Below the pieces are notes generated by a model. That model did no database searches, was not told the DNA's origin, and saw only the letters and a list, made by a program, of their open reading frames with translations. This document shows positions 34,039-43,246 of a DNA stretch of 64,000 nucleotides, piece after piece (within the stretch, counting starts at the first letter, position 1; the number at the start of each line of letters is the position of its first letter). The translations under genes and the position numbers were made by a program. The stretch is from the NCBI GenBank assembly GCA_021825295.1, contig JAKAHV010000007.1, positions 49,279 to 113,278 of the forward strand. Reading direction: 5' to 3'. The DNA comes from Nitrospirota bacterium. GTDB lineage: Bacteria > Nitrospirota > Thermodesulfovibrionia > Thermodesulfovibrionales > JdFR-88.

Positions 34039-35667
34039 ATGAAAAGATTTTTTCCGGTTTTACTGGCCTTTATTCTGGCGGGGCCGTTTATTGGAGGGAC
34101 GGCCTGGGCGGCGACTGACCGCATCTGGCTGAGTGTGAATTTAAACGGACAGCCCCTGCAGGGCGCCACCCTGTATGTGCAGCCGGTCGGGGGAAGCAAC
34201 TGGTTTGCTGTTGGCGGGTCCGATTCCCGCGGGTTTATTCACTCCTTGTATCTGACGCCCGGAGACTATTACGTCAAGGTCCAGAAGGCGGTGGCTGTGC
34301 CGGACACCGGCTACCAGCAGTTGGCGGTATGGAACTATGGGGGAACGCTTACCGTCATCCGGGGCCACAACTATAACCTGGGCACGGTAAACGCCGCTAT
34401 ACCGTCCTACTACCCCGAGATATCGCTGAATGTGCAGTATGACGGCCGGCCCCTGCCGGACGCCATCTTATACGTCCAGCCCTCGGGGCAATCGCAATAT
34501 TACCGCAGCGGCTGGAATGCCGTGGGTTCCTCCGATGCAAACGGAAATATCAACGCCCTGGTGATGCCGGGCACATATTATGTAAAGGCCGAGCAGTCGC
34601 AGAGCGGACCTGCCGGGGTGACAGGCGTCCTGTACCAGTGGGCGATAGCATGGAACTACACCGCAAACGGGGGAGAGCTTACCGTCCCGGCGATATCCAA
34701 CTCGACCCGGCCGGTGGTCAACCTTGGAGTGGCAAATGCCGCCGCCACGGGCGGCCCCGGCACGCTCACGGCGACCTTCATGTACGAGGATGCAAACGGC
34801 GCCGGCCATCCGCTGGACCACGCCTACATCTATCTGCAGGACATCAACGACCACTTCCCCATGATGGAGAAGTTTTTCAGGAGGGCGAAGTACATCTTCG
34901 GGCCTACTGACGCGAACGGGGACATCTCGGTTAGCGTCCCGGCTGGCAGTTACCGCGTCAGGATGATCCGCAGGGCGCCGCTCGGCTCGGTCCCGCAAAA
35001 CGTATACGGGCCCCCGGTGCAGGGAGATTACACATGGGCAACGATAGGCAGTGACGTTACCGTGACCCCCGGCGTCGCCACAAACCTGGGCACCCAGTAC
35101 GCGGCAATCTTTCCGCAGACCCCGGTGACCACGATATCGGGCTGGGTGGGGCGCTCGCAGCAGGTCTGCACGCAGATGGATTATTGCACCCAGACCGTGA
35201 CACACACTTACTACTACGACCGCGGCAGGAGGCATCGCACGTACACTTCCTGTACCCAGTACTCCCAGCCCCAGGACTGCGGGGCGGCGGGCACGGGCTG
35301 CCAGAGCCAGTGGCAGCAGCCCTTCGCGGCCTGCCTGCAGTGGGGCCAGCAAAACACGCCGCTTGCGGGATGGGCGTTAAAGGTGACGACATCTCCCTGT
35401 TACGGCAGCCGGGCCACCAGGGGGAGAAACGGCTGCCCGGGCGACATGTATGCGGCCTATACCGACGCAAACGGCAACTATACCGTCGGCGTGCCTTCCG
35501 CAGGGGCATATTACATCTATGCGGAGCCCAATCTCGGCCCGTTGGGATCGGATTTTTCCGGCGGCAGACGGAGCGGAGGCAGGGGGATTGGAAACAGCTT
35601 CTCCGGCAACCCGTTAAACGTGACTGCCGGCGGGATAACAGGAGTGAATTTTGTCAATCCGCGCTAA
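34039..35667 (+). CDS. Secreted three-module TTR-like protein, long type B
   Basis: This is a 542-residue protein from the ATG in the context AAGGGGGGTG-N9-ATG. After the signal peptide (MKRFFPVLLAFILAGPFIGG) come two related modules (I-W-L-S-V-N-L-N-G-Q-P-L-Q-G-A-T-L-Y-V-Q-P and I-S-L-N-V-Q-Y-D-G-R-P-L-P-D-A), then a type B module (H-P-L-D-H-A-Y-I-Y-L-Q-D, R-R-A-P-L, G-D-Y-T-W). A cysteine-rich insertion with C-x-x-x-x-Y-C and Q-D-C-G-A-A-G-T-G-C follows. The end is GVNFVNPR instead of VPGY. A paralogue follows 42 bp downstream. Confidence 0.85.
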   Translation: MKRFFPVLLAFILAGPFIGGTAWAATDRIWLSVNLNGQPLQGATLYVQPVGGSNWFAVGGSDSRGFIHSLYLTPGDYYVKVQKAVAVPDTGYQQLAVWNYGGTLTVIRGHNYNLGTVNAAIPSYYPEISLNVQYDGRPLPDAILYVQPSGQSQYYRSGWNAVGSSDANGNINALVMPGTYYVKAEQSQSGPAGVTGVLYQWAIAWNYTANGGELTVPAISNSTRPVVNLGVANAAATGGPGTLTATFMYEDANGAGHPLDHAYIYLQDINDHFPMMEKFFRRAKYIFGPTDANGDISVSVPAGSYRVRMIRRAPLGSVPQNVYGPPVQGDYTWATIGSDVTVTPGVATNLGTQYAAIFPQTPVTTISGWVGRSQQVCTQMDYCTQTVTHTYYYDRGRRHRTYTSCTQYSQPQDCGAAGTGCQSQWQQPFAACLQWGQQNTPLAGWALKVTTSPCYGSRATRGRNGCPGDMYAAYTDANGNYTVGVPSAGAYYIYAEPNLGPLGSDFSGGRRSGGRGIGNSFSGNPLNVTAGGITGVNFVNPR

Positions 35668-35708
35668 CAGACGGATAAAATCACCTTTAAAGGAGGGTGA
35701 GTGATTTC

Positions 35709-37334
35709 ATGAAAAGATTTTTTCCGGTTTTACTGGCTTTCGTGCTGGTGGGGCCTCTTTTTGGCGGGACAGCCGAAGCGCTGATAAACCGCATCTGGGT
35801 GACCGTGAATTTAAACGGCCAGCCCCTGCCGGGCGCCACCCTGTACGTGGAGCACGCCGGCGGCAGCATCTGGCAGGCCGCGGGCACGTCGCTTCCAAAC
35901 GGTTTTATCCGCTCTGGCTATATATCGCCCGGCACCTATTATGTCAAGGTCCAGAAGGCGATACCCGTGACAGGCACAAGCTACCAGCAGGTCGCGGCCT
36001 GGACCTACTCCGCAAACGGCGGGGAGCTTGTTGTCGGGCACGGCAATTACAACCTTGGCGTGGTTAACGCCACATGCTCCGTCTACTACCCCATGATCTC
36101 GCTGAACGTTCAATACAACGGCCGGCCTCTGCCAAACGCCACCTTGTATGTGCAGCCCGCCGGACAATCCCAGTATTACCCGGCCGGCTGGAGCGCCGTG
36201 GGTTCGTCCGATTCAAACGGCAACGTCAGCGCGTTGGTAATGCCCGGCGCCTATAACGTTAAGGCCGAGCAGCCGCAGGGCTACAACGTCGGGGTGACAG
36301 GCACCCGGTACCAGTGGACCATAGCATGGAACTACACCGCAGGCGGGGGGCAGCTTGCAGTCCCGGCGATATCCAACTCGACCCAGCCCGTGGTAAACCT
36401 GGGCTCCGTGACCGCCGTCCCGGTAGGCGGCCCAGGCGTGCTCACGGCGACTTTCATGTACAGCGGAAACGGCGTCAGCCAGCCGCTTGACCACGCCTAC
36501 ATCTATCTGCAGGACATTGCGGCCCCTTTCCCCATGATGGAAAGATATTTCAGGAGGGCGAAGTATATCTTCGGGCCTTCCGACGCAAACGGCAATATTT
36601 CGGTAAACGTTCCGGCGGGCAGTTACCGCGTCAGGATGATCCGCAGGGCGCCGCTCGGCTCCGCCCCGCGAAACATATACGGGCCCCCGAGGCAGGGGGA
36701 TTATACATGGGCCTCCATAGGCAGCGAGATCACCGTGACCCCGGGCGCCGCAACCAGCATGGGCGTTCTGTACGCCAAGGTATTCCCCCAGTCCTCGGTG
36801 ACCACGATATCCGGGTGGGTGGGGCGTTCCTCTCCGGTCTGCGCGCAGATGCATTATTGCACGCAGACTTATACGCGTACCTACAGGCAAGGAAGGGTCA
36901 GGCGCACGTTTTGCAGCCAATATTCCCAGCCCCAGGACTGCGGCGCGGCGGGAACTGGCTGCCAGAGCCAGTGGCAGCAGCCCTTTGCCTCATGCGTACA
37001 GTGGGGGCAGCAGGGTTCGCCTCTTGCCGGATGGGCTGTGAAGGTGGCGGCCGCTCCCTGCACTTCCGGCACCAGGGCCACGAGGGGCAATAACGCCGGA
37101 TGCGGGGGCGACCTTTATGTGGCCCGCACGGACGCAAACGGCAATTTTACCGTTGGCGTGCCGGTCCCCGGCGCCTATTACATCTATGCGGAACCCAACC
37201 TGGGGCCGCTTGGTTCGGATGTTCCGGGCGGCAGGAGGAGCGGCGGCAGGGGGATCGGAGACAGCTACCCCGGCAATCCGGTGAACGTAACATCCAACGG
37301 TATAACCGGGGTGAATTTTGTCAATCCGCGCTGA
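35709..37334 (+). CDS. Secreted three-module TTR-like protein, long type B (paralogue)
   Basis: This 541-residue protein is paralogous over its whole length to 34039-35667, including the signal peptide, the two L-N-G-Q-P-L and Y-N-G-R-P-L modules, the type B module and the cysteine-rich insertion (Q-D-C-G-A-A-G-T-G-C-Q-S-Q-W-Q-Q-P-F). Both end in GVNFVNPR. The ATG at 35709 follows AAAGGAGGGTGA; an upstream GTG at 35697 is too close to it. The pair arose by tandem duplication. Secretion by the T2SS is inferred. Confidence 0.85.
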   Translation: MKRFFPVLLAFVLVGPLFGGTAEALINRIWVTVNLNGQPLPGATLYVEHAGGSIWQAAGTSLPNGFIRSGYISPGTYYVKVQKAIPVTGTSYQQVAAWTYSANGGELVVGHGNYNLGVVNATCSVYYPMISLNVQYNGRPLPNATLYVQPAGQSQYYPAGWSAVGSSDSNGNVSALVMPGAYNVKAEQPQGYNVGVTGTRYQWTIAWNYTAGGGQLAVPAISNSTQPVVNLGSVTAVPVGGPGVLTATFMYSGNGVSQPLDHAYIYLQDIAAPFPMMERYFRRAKYIFGPSDANGNISVNVPAGSYRVRMIRRAPLGSAPRNIYGPPRQGDYTWASIGSEITVTPGAATSMGVLYAKVFPQSSVTTISGWVGRSSPVCAQMHYCTQTYTRTYRQGRVRRTFCSQYSQPQDCGAAGTGCQSQWQQPFASCVQWGQQGSPLAGWAVKVAAAPCTSGTRATRGNNAGCGGDLYVARTDANGNFTVGVPVPGAYYIYAEPNLGPLGSDVPGGRRSGGRGIGDSYPGNPVNVTSNGITGVNFVNPR

Positions 37335-37403
37335 GCGCGTGTGTTTTCGGCCCGGGTATGGACCATGGTTGCTGAATTCATGAAGGGAAGGAGGAACAGA
37401 CGG

Positions 37404-37466
37404 ATGAAAAAGGCAATATATGCAAGGCCGCGTATAATCGGCTCCGTCTGCGTACACCCCTGCTAG
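37404..37466 (+). CDS. CVHPC short peptide, copy 4
   Basis: This 20-codon gene has Ile-Tyr at positions 5-6 in place of the usual Arg-Tyr, then the family end S-V-C-V-H-P-C and TAG. The ribosome site AAGGAGG is 10 nt upstream. It lies 69 bp after the long type B pair with no promoter of its own, so it is read from the 33830 promoter or from read-through. A strong hairpin follows at 37476-37537, before the TTR gene at 37663. Confidence 0.8.
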   Translation: MKKAIYARPRIIGSVCVHPC

Positions 37467-37475
37467 AGTAGCGGC

Positions 37476-37537
37476 AGGCGGCAAGGCGGCAGGTCATGGC
37501 CGGATGCAGCCAATGCTGACGGCCTGGCTTGCCGCCT
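37476..37537 (+). other. Long inverted repeat after peptide copy 4
   Basis: AGGCGGCAAG (37476-37485) is the exact complement of CTTGCCGCCT (37528-37537), with a further smaller pairing GGCC/GGCC inside the 42-nt loop. No U-run follows. It matches the general finding that a stem follows the peptide genes. Confidence 0.6.
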
Positions 37538-37662
37538 TCAACTTCTGATACCGTCCAAATATCAATATGAAGTTGCAATTTGCGCATGTCTTGTGCAATA
37601 TATCCGGTAATGCCGGGGATTTTTAATAAAGACAGGAAGAATCAAGGGGGGTTTTTGAATTG

Positions 37663-38769
37663 ATGAGCCATGATGCCGGGTATTGCAGAGCGCGGACTCC
37701 GATGTTAAGAGTTTTGAAGGCCGGCTTGCTGCCGGCCCTTTTTATATTCCTCTGTCTGGCGCCTGTTGCCTGCCTGGCGGGGCAGACGGCGCTTAATGTT
37801 CAAGGCTCCGGGGCTCCGCCCGTAATGGCCCGGACGGTGCAAGTCCAGCCGCAAGCACCGGGGGCACCAGTGCCGGGAGCGCCGGCGGGCGCTTTCCAGC
37901 CCGGCCTTGCAAATAAAAAGCCGGTGGACCTCGGCCGGATTACCGGAAGGCTGCTTACCCTTCACGGCAGAAAACCCCTGGCGGGCGGAACGGTCTACTT
38001 TTTCAACGCGGCCGGCCCCCCTCCCTCCAGAGATATGTATTGGCGGGTCCCCGACAAGACGGCCCCGATCGATGCGGAAGGGAAATTTTCCGTGGAGCTG
38101 CCTGTAGGCATGTATTACATGGGTGCGGTTAAGAGGGCTTCCGGGAAAAAGGAGCTGGGCCCGCCGCGCAATAGGGACCTTTTCTTCGGCGCGGAGAAAA
38201 AAAACGGCAAGCCCAGGGAATTTCAGATAAAAAAAGACGAAGTGCTCGATGTGGGCACTTTTGCCGATGCCGCCCCTTTCAAGCGGAAGACAAAAGGGCT
38301 TAAGGGTATAACGGCCATTGAAGGCAGGATTTACGGCCAGGACGGAAAGCCTGTGAAGGGCGTGATCGTATTTGCGTATATCAAGTCTGCGATGTCGGGC
38401 AGGCCTCTTTTCGTCTCGGACAAAACGGGGCCTGACGGCAAATACATGCTCCGTGTAAACAAGGGGGGCGTGTATTATCTGAGGGCGAGGAACCAGTATG
38501 GGGGCGGCAAGCCCAAGAGCGGCTCCCTGATAGGCAACTACGGCTACTCGGACCTGGCGATAAAGAAAAAAGGGATAGGCATTGCCGTGGAAACCCGGCA
38601 GATCGTAGGCTCGAAGGACATCAAGGTGCTCAAGGTGCCTGAAAGAAGACAGGTGAACGGTTCGCAGCCGGGACAGGTCCCTCAAGCGCCCATTTCTCCG
38701 GCGCCCCCAGCCATGATAAATCCCGTTCCGGCGGCAAGCACCCCGGTCATTAACGGGGCGGCCAGGTAA
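37663..38769 (+). CDS. Secreted protein with two carboxypeptidase-regulatory-like modules
   Basis: This 368-residue protein begins at ATG nine bases after AAGGGGGG. A hydrophobic signal segment (residues 20-40) is followed by a Pro-rich linker. The first module has I-T-G-R-L-L-T-L-H-G-R-K-P-L-A-G-G-T-V-Y-F-F and V-E-L-P-V-G-M-Y-Y-M-G-A-V-K-R, and the second has I-E-G-R-I-Y-G-Q-D-G-K-P-V-K-G-V-I-V-F. A Pro/Ala-rich tail ends NGAAR. It lacks the cysteines and VPGY end of types A and B and looks closer to 42487-43221. It is the last gene of this cassette. Confidence 0.8.
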   Translation: MSHDAGYCRARTPMLRVLKAGLLPALFIFLCLAPVACLAGQTALNVQGSGAPPVMARTVQVQPQAPGAPVPGAPAGAFQPGLANKKPVDLGRITGRLLTLHGRKPLAGGTVYFFNAAGPPPSRDMYWRVPDKTAPIDAEGKFSVELPVGMYYMGAVKRASGKKELGPPRNRDLFFGAEKKNGKPREFQIKKDEVLDVGTFADAAPFKRKTKGLKGITAIEGRIYGQDGKPVKGVIVFAYIKSAMSGRPLFVSDKTGPDGKYMLRVNKGGVYYLRARNQYGGGKPKSGSLIGNYGYSDLAIKKKGIGIAVETRQIVGSKDIKVLKVPERRQVNGSQPGQVPQAPISPAPPAMINPVPAASTPVINGAAR

Positions 38770-38911
38770 AAAGCAAACAGTTAAAACATCGCATTGAGTT
38801 TTCCCTCGGGGGCTTGCACTGCACGCCCCCGGTTTGTCCGCCTCGGTCGTGACATGGATAGCGAGAATTTTCCCCAGTGGCCTGCACGTGAAAATATCAT
38901 TTGCATCTAAG

Positions 38912-38925
38912 GCGTTATATAGCGT
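38912..38925. promoter_or_regulatory. Activator-site dyad upstream of 39046 promoter
   Basis: GCGTTATATAGCGT is a dyad of the same type as TGCGTTATTTCGCA at 46381, 121 bp upstream of the -24 element at 39046. A weaker GTGGTATGCAGC follows at 38929. The surrounding intergenic sequence 38770-39045 has no other feature except an AT-rich tract at 38955-39020. Confidence 0.5.
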
Positions 38926-39045
38926 CAGTGGTATGCAGCCCCGCCGTCGGCTTTAATTTTTATATTTTTTTATTTAAAAATTTGTATTATTTTCTTGAAA
39001 TAGGGGCAAAAATTTATTTATGATATGTCTGCTTTTTCAGCAACT

Positions 39046-39061
39046 TGGAATGGAAATTGCA
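39046..39061 (+). promoter_or_regulatory. Sigma-54-type promoter (-24/-12) for beta-helix operon
   Basis: TGGAATGGAAATTGCA has the GG-N10-GC spacing and shares ATGGAAATTGC with the peptide promoters. No CVHPC peptide gene follows. The match overlaps the only ATG codons available for the next gene, which raises a start-codon problem (see finding). Confidence 0.6.
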
Positions 39062-41005
39062 AGAAACTGCAATTGGAAGGAAGAGGGCAGGTTTACGAAA
39101 AGATATTTTTATTTTGTTTTTGCACTGCTGGTGTTTATTTTCATGCTGCCCGCCGGCTCGTGGGCTTTCAAGGCGCACGGCCTGATACTGAAGGACACCA
39201 CCTGGAGTGGTGATGTCCTGGTTACAGACGGCATTGTAGTAGCGAAGGGGGCCACGCTGAGCATTGCCCCCGGCACTACCGTCAGGGTGCGGACGGCGGA
39301 GACCTCCAAGACTGATCCCGAATACCTGTCGGCGTTCACCGAGATAACGGTCAGGGGGAAGCTGCGCGTGGCCGGCTCGCCTGCGCGCCCCGTCCGGTTC
39401 GGCTCCGCGGACGGGGGCAAATGGGCCGGCATCCAGGTGGACGGCGGCGAGGCCAGCATCGAAAATGCCAGCGTCAAGGGCGCCGAGACCGGTTTTTACT
39501 GCATAAGATGCCGGGCCGACATAAGGAAGAGCTCTTTTTCCTCCAATGATTACGGGATGGTCCTTTACGGGTTGAAGCCGGAGACGCGCCTTGAGGATGT
39601 GAGGATCGAGGGCAACAGGCACGGCCTTTTACTGCTTGGCAAGCCGCTGCTCGAACGGGAAAAGGTTGTCCTCAAAAATAACGAAGAGGCGGAAAGCTCA
39701 TATACGAAAGTGTCTTCCCCGGAAGGGGCCGGTCCCGGGGAAAAACCGCTTCTAAAGCCAAAGCCGAATAGTTCCGATATAGTTTTTAACAGCGAAGAAA
39801 CCCTTGTGAACGACACCATCTGGAGCGGACGGGTCACAATCAACAGGGGGCTGAAGATATCGCCCGGGGTAAAGCTTCTCATATTGCCCGGGACCGTTGT
39901 GCGGTTCGGGTTTATGGACACAAACAGGGACGGCATGGGAGAAAGCGGCATTACCTCGCAGGGTACCATCTGGGCCATGGGCACCCGCCAGGAGCCCATA
40001 ACCTTCACCTCGAAAAACCTGAAGAGGGCAGGGGCCTGGGACAGCATAAGCCTGATGAGCAGCGACGCGGCCCAGAGCATATTCGAGCACTGCGTCATCG
40101 AGTATGCATACAGGGGCATACACTCGCATTTTTCGTCCCTGAAGATCGAAAAAAGCGTTCTCAGGGACAATCTGAGGGCCATCCAGTTCCAAAACTCCCA
40201 GGTGCAGATGGTCCGCAACCTGATCGTCCGCAACCTGACCGGCGTCCAGTTCAGGGACGCCTCCGTCATAATGAGGGACAACACGTTAAAGGACAACTAC
40301 ATCGGCGTCAATTTCTTCAGGGCCAAGGCGAAGCTGACCGGCAACGTCATAGAGGGCAACATAATAGACGGGCTGAAGGCGAAGGAATCTAAGCTCATTG
40401 CCCGCGGCAACCTGGCCCGGGCGAACCGCAGGGGAATATCGCTTGAGGACTCCGAGGTCTTCCTCTCCGGAAACCGCCTGGACGCGAACTGGGAAAACGG
40501 CTTTTACCTTAAGGACTCACAGGTGCGGGCTGTCGCCAACAGCGTGGAAGGTAACGGCGCAAACGGGCTCTCCGTTGAAGGGTGCACCGGCGCGATATCT
40601 GGCAATTACATATCCGGCAACCGCGTCAACGGGATATCCTTTGACGGCTTCAAGGGGAGGATATCCGGCAATACGGTCGCCAGAAACGGGAAAAACGGCA
40701 TCTCGGTCAAGCAGCTTGAAAGCCCCCTGGACGGCAATTCGATTTACCTGAACGCCCAGTACAACCTCGGGCTCAAGACGGCATCGAACGTGGAGGCCGT
40801 GGACAACTGGTGGGGCACAGGCGTGGAGGGCAAGATAAGAAAGACCATATTCGACAGGAAAAACGATCCGCGGCTGGGCAGGGTCCGGATAAAACCCTAC
40901 CGGCTGCGGCCGGACAAAGGGGAAGAAGCGGTTTACAAGCGATTTGAAAACGGGGAGGCCGTCCAGGCGGCAAGCCAGACTGGAAGTGCAGGGGGAGGAA
41001 AATGA
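39050..41005 (+). CDS. Secreted right-handed parallel beta-helix protein
   Basis: The protein has about 651 residues. A signal sequence (K-R-Y-F-Y-F-V-F-A-L-L-V-F-I-F-M-L-P-A-G-S-W-A) is followed by repeated beta-helix coils of the PbH1/NosD type: R-D-N-L-R-A-I-Q-F, N-L-T-G-V-Q-F, N-Y-I-G-V-N-F, I-S-G-N-Y-I-S-G-N-R-V-N-G-I, N-T-V-A-R-N-G-K-N-G-I. Such proteins bind or cut surface polysaccharides. The start is uncertain: ATG 39020 and 39050 lack ribosome sites and overlap a sigma-54-type promoter. An ACG at 39095 after AGGAAGAGGGCAGG would give a standard signal peptide. Confidence 0.75.
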   Translation: MEIARNCNWKEEGRFTKRYFYFVFALLVFIFMLPAGSWAFKAHGLILKDTTWSGDVLVTDGIVVAKGATLSIAPGTTVRVRTAETSKTDPEYLSAFTEITVRGKLRVAGSPARPVRFGSADGGKWAGIQVDGGEASIENASVKGAETGFYCIRCRADIRKSSFSSNDYGMVLYGLKPETRLEDVRIEGNRHGLLLLGKPLLEREKVVLKNNEEAESSYTKVSSPEGAGPGEKPLLKPKPNSSDIVFNSEETLVNDTIWSGRVTINRGLKISPGVKLLILPGTVVRFGFMDTNRDGMGESGITSQGTIWAMGTRQEPITFTSKNLKRAGAWDSISLMSSDAAQSIFEHCVIEYAYRGIHSHFSSLKIEKSVLRDNLRAIQFQNSQVQMVRNLIVRNLTGVQFRDASVIMRDNTLKDNYIGVNFFRAKAKLTGNVIEGNIIDGLKAKESKLIARGNLARANRRGISLEDSEVFLSGNRLDANWENGFYLKDSQVRAVANSVEGNGANGLSVEGCTGAISGNYISGNRVNGISFDGFKGRISGNTVARNGKNGISVKQLESPLDGNSIYLNAQYNLGLKTASNVEAVDNWWGTGVEGKIRKTIFDRKNDPRLGRVRIKPYRLRPDKGEEAVYKRFENGEAVQAASQTGSAGGGK

Positions 41006-41850
41006 AAAATTCTGTTTTTGTCCTGTTTTTCTTTCTTTTTTTGCAGCCGCTGGCTGCTTTCGCCGCGCAGGCTCCGGCGGCGCCGGGACCGGCAGTCATA
41101 ACATCGGATACCCTCTGGAGCGGGGTCGTCCGGGTGGAGGGGAAGGTCACCGTCCAGAAGGGTTCGACCCTGACCATAGCGCCCGGCACGGTAATAATAT
41201 TCAGCGACAAGGGCGATGAGAAAGGGGGCCTCGACATCTTTGGCAGGATTATCGCCCGGGGCACGGACAAGCGGAGGATCGTGTTTACCTCCGGCAAGAA
41301 GGAAAAAGACGCCTGGGACGAGATATTCATCAATTCGGCGGGCCCCTCGGTCATATCATGGGCCGATTTCAGGCACGCCTCATGGGGCCTGCACGTTCAT
41401 TTTACTCATATGGAGATTAGCCACTGCAGGTTCATCGGAAACGAAGGAGGCATAAGGTTCCGGAGCGGCCCCATGCTGATAGAGCAGAACCTGTTTACCC
41501 AAAACCATATCGGCATAAGGGCCTATTTCGGGGAGGCCAGGATAACGGACAATACCATCTCCGGCAACAAGGTGGGGATATTCGTGAGCCAGGGACCGGA
41601 GGGGCTTCGGATTTCCGGCAACAATATCGCCGGGAACGCCTGGTATAACCTGCGGATAGGGGATTTTGAGCCCAAACCGGTCCAAATCTCCGGCAACTGG
41701 TGGGGCAGCCCGGAGAAGTCGGCCGTGGAGGCGGGCATTTATGATAAAAGGCGGGACTCGCATGTCGGAGAGGCCATTTTCAAGCCGTTTCTCGCATCCC
41801 CGGTGGAAAACAGCCCCGCAATAGGCCAGCCTGGCCTGCTGGCCCATTAA
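41002..41850 (+). CDS. Secreted right-handed parallel beta-helix protein (short)
   Basis: This 282-residue protein overlaps the previous stop by 4 bp. A signal peptide (M-K-N-S-V-F-V-L-F-F-F-L-F-L-Q-P-L-A-A-F-A) precedes T-L-W-S-G-V-V-R-V-E-G-K-V-T-V-Q-K-G-S-T-L-T-I-A-P-G-T and beta-helix coils (C-R-F-I-G-N-E-G-G-I-R-F, N-H-I-G-I-R-A, N-T-I-S-G-N-K-V-G-I). The N-terminal W-S-G ... L-x-I-x-P-G-T pattern is shared with the larger upstream protein. It is likely a periplasmic or surface partner of that protein. Confidence 0.85.
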   Translation: MKNSVFVLFFFLFLQPLAAFAAQAPAAPGPAVITSDTLWSGVVRVEGKVTVQKGSTLTIAPGTVIIFSDKGDEKGGLDIFGRIIARGTDKRRIVFTSGKKEKDAWDEIFINSAGPSVISWADFRHASWGLHVHFTHMEISHCRFIGNEGGIRFRSGPMLIEQNLFTQNHIGIRAYFGEARITDNTISGNKVGIFVSQGPEGLRISGNNIAGNAWYNLRIGDFEPKPVQISGNWWGSPEKSAVEAGIYDKRRDSHVGEAIFKPFLASPVENSPAIGQPGLLAH

Positions 41851-41884
41851 TACAAAAAGAGAAACGGCAAAAGGAGGACCTGAG

Positions 41885-42490
41885 GTGAAGAAAAGTTTAT
41901 GCGTTCTTGTATTTGCGTTTGCCGCATTTCTGCTTGCGGCGTTTGGCGGGACTGGCCAGGCCTGCGTGGGCAGGATACTGCGCCTGGGGGTGGTGGACAA
42001 CCCCAACTCGCGGGCGATCGCGGAGCTCTATGTTGTACTTATAGCGGAGAGGACCGGCACCACCGCCAAGCCCATATATTTCAAAAGCGACCAGCTCATG
42101 TATCAGGCCGCCGCAAAAGACCAGCTCGATTTCATGATAGACGACACGGACCAGGCGATGGCGGAAGCTGGCGCGATTGGGGTAAGAGTGAGCCGCTCCT
42201 CCGCCCCCGAAAAGACATATCTTGCGATGAAAGAGGCATTTGAAAAGAGGCTCGGCCTGATATGGCTGCAGGCCTTCCCGGTGCGCGGCCTGGGTGGAAG
42301 AAGCGCGCTGGCGGCCCCCGTCATACGGCAAAAGACGCTGCAGAACTTTCCGGCGCTTCCCAGGGTCCTGAACATGCTTCCCAGGTTCATGAACATGGGA
42401 AGCCTCGAGAAACTGGCCGCGCAGACATCGTCGGAGGCCAGGATGAAGCGGGCTGCCGAGAATTTTCTCAAGGAGAGAAGACTCATATGA
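41885..42490 (+). CDS. Periplasmic solute-binding-like protein (OpuAC/NLPA-like)
   Basis: This 201-residue protein begins at GTG after AAAGGAGGACCTGAG. A signal peptide precedes L-R-L-G-V-V-D-N-P-N-S-R-A-I-A-E-L-Y-V-V-L-I-A-E-R-T-G and D-F-M-I-D-D-T-D-Q-A-M-A. The pattern resembles the first lobe of a type II periplasmic binding protein of the glycine-betaine or ABC-substrate class. It is only one lobe long, so it may be truncated or specialised. The following gene overlaps its stop (ATGA). Confidence 0.6.
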   Translation: MKKSLCVLVFAFAAFLLAAFGGTGQACVGRILRLGVVDNPNSRAIAELYVVLIAERTGTTAKPIYFKSDQLMYQAAAKDQLDFMIDDTDQAMAEAGAIGVRVSRSSAPEKTYLAMKEAFEKRLGLIWLQAFPVRGLGGRSALAAPVIRQKTLQNFPALPRVLNMLPRFMNMGSLEKLAAQTSSEARMKRAAENFLKERRLI

Positions 42491-43221
42491 TTTTGGCCCT
42501 CGTGCTTGCCGCCGCTCTTTTGGCGCCTGGCGCGGCTTTTGCCGCGCAGGACGGTGCGTCTGCGGCGCACGGCGAGGCGGGTATCGAGGGAGTGGTGACG
42601 GGGCCATCCGGACAGCCGATGGAAGGCGCTTACGTTTATGTCTACACGGGTGAATTCCCGGCCCTTGGAACGCCGCCGGATTTCGTCTCGGACCGGACCG
42701 GGGCGGACGGCAGATACACGGTCTATCTGCCTAAGGGCACATATGTGGCGTTCGCCAGGAAAAAACAGAACGGTGAGCGCTTCGGGCCGCTGGACAAGAA
42801 CGACCTTGCCTCCACCGAGAGGCCCATCGTCGATATTGAAAACGGGATGGTGAAAAGGGATTTCAAGCTCTACGGCCTCAGGGAGGCATTTTCCATGCTG
42901 GACCCCGAGCTGAAGAGGCTGATTGTTATCAGGGGCGCTATCCGTGACGCCGCCGGAAGGCCGGAAAAGGGCCTTTGCGCGGTCGCCTTCAAGGGGGCGG
43001 CCGTGAATGGAGAAATGCCGGATTATATCTCCGCGCCCAGCGATGAAAACGGCCGCTATGAGATTTACGTCCCGGCCGCCAGCAAGCTCACCCTGGCAGC
43101 GGCGAGGACAGGCCCCGCAGGGTTCAGGGTAATGGGGTGGTACGGGAAGGTCAACGCGGCCGGGAAGGATATCACGGGCGTCAGTATCGTCTTGTCCAAA
43201 AAGGTCTTGTCCAAAAAGTGA
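42487..43221 (+). CDS. Secreted protein with two carboxypeptidase-regulatory-like modules
   Basis: This 244-residue protein starts at the ATG overlapping the previous stop. A signal peptide (M-I-L-A-L-V-L-A-A-A-L-L-A-P-G-A-A-F-A) precedes module 1 (I-E-G-V-V-T-G-P-S-G-Q-P-M-E-G-A-Y-V-Y-V-Y) and module 2 (I-R-G-A-I-R-D-A-A-G-R-P-E-K-G-L-C-A-V-A-F). The D-x-x-G-x-Y turn of the TTR/CarboxypepD_reg fold is visible in both. It has no VPGY end and few cysteines. Similarity to 37663-38769 suggests the two are paralogues. Confidence 0.8.
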   Translation: MILALVLAAALLAPGAAFAAQDGASAAHGEAGIEGVVTGPSGQPMEGAYVYVYTGEFPALGTPPDFVSDRTGADGRYTVYLPKGTYVAFARKKQNGERFGPLDKNDLASTERPIVDIENGMVKRDFKLYGLREAFSMLDPELKRLIVIRGAIRDAAGRPEKGLCAVAFKGAAVNGEMPDYISAPSDENGRYEIYVPAASKLTLAAARTGPAGFRVMGWYGKVNAAGKDITGVSIVLSKKVLSKK

Positions 43222-43246
43222 ATTTTTATTTTTTAATGGAGGAGAA

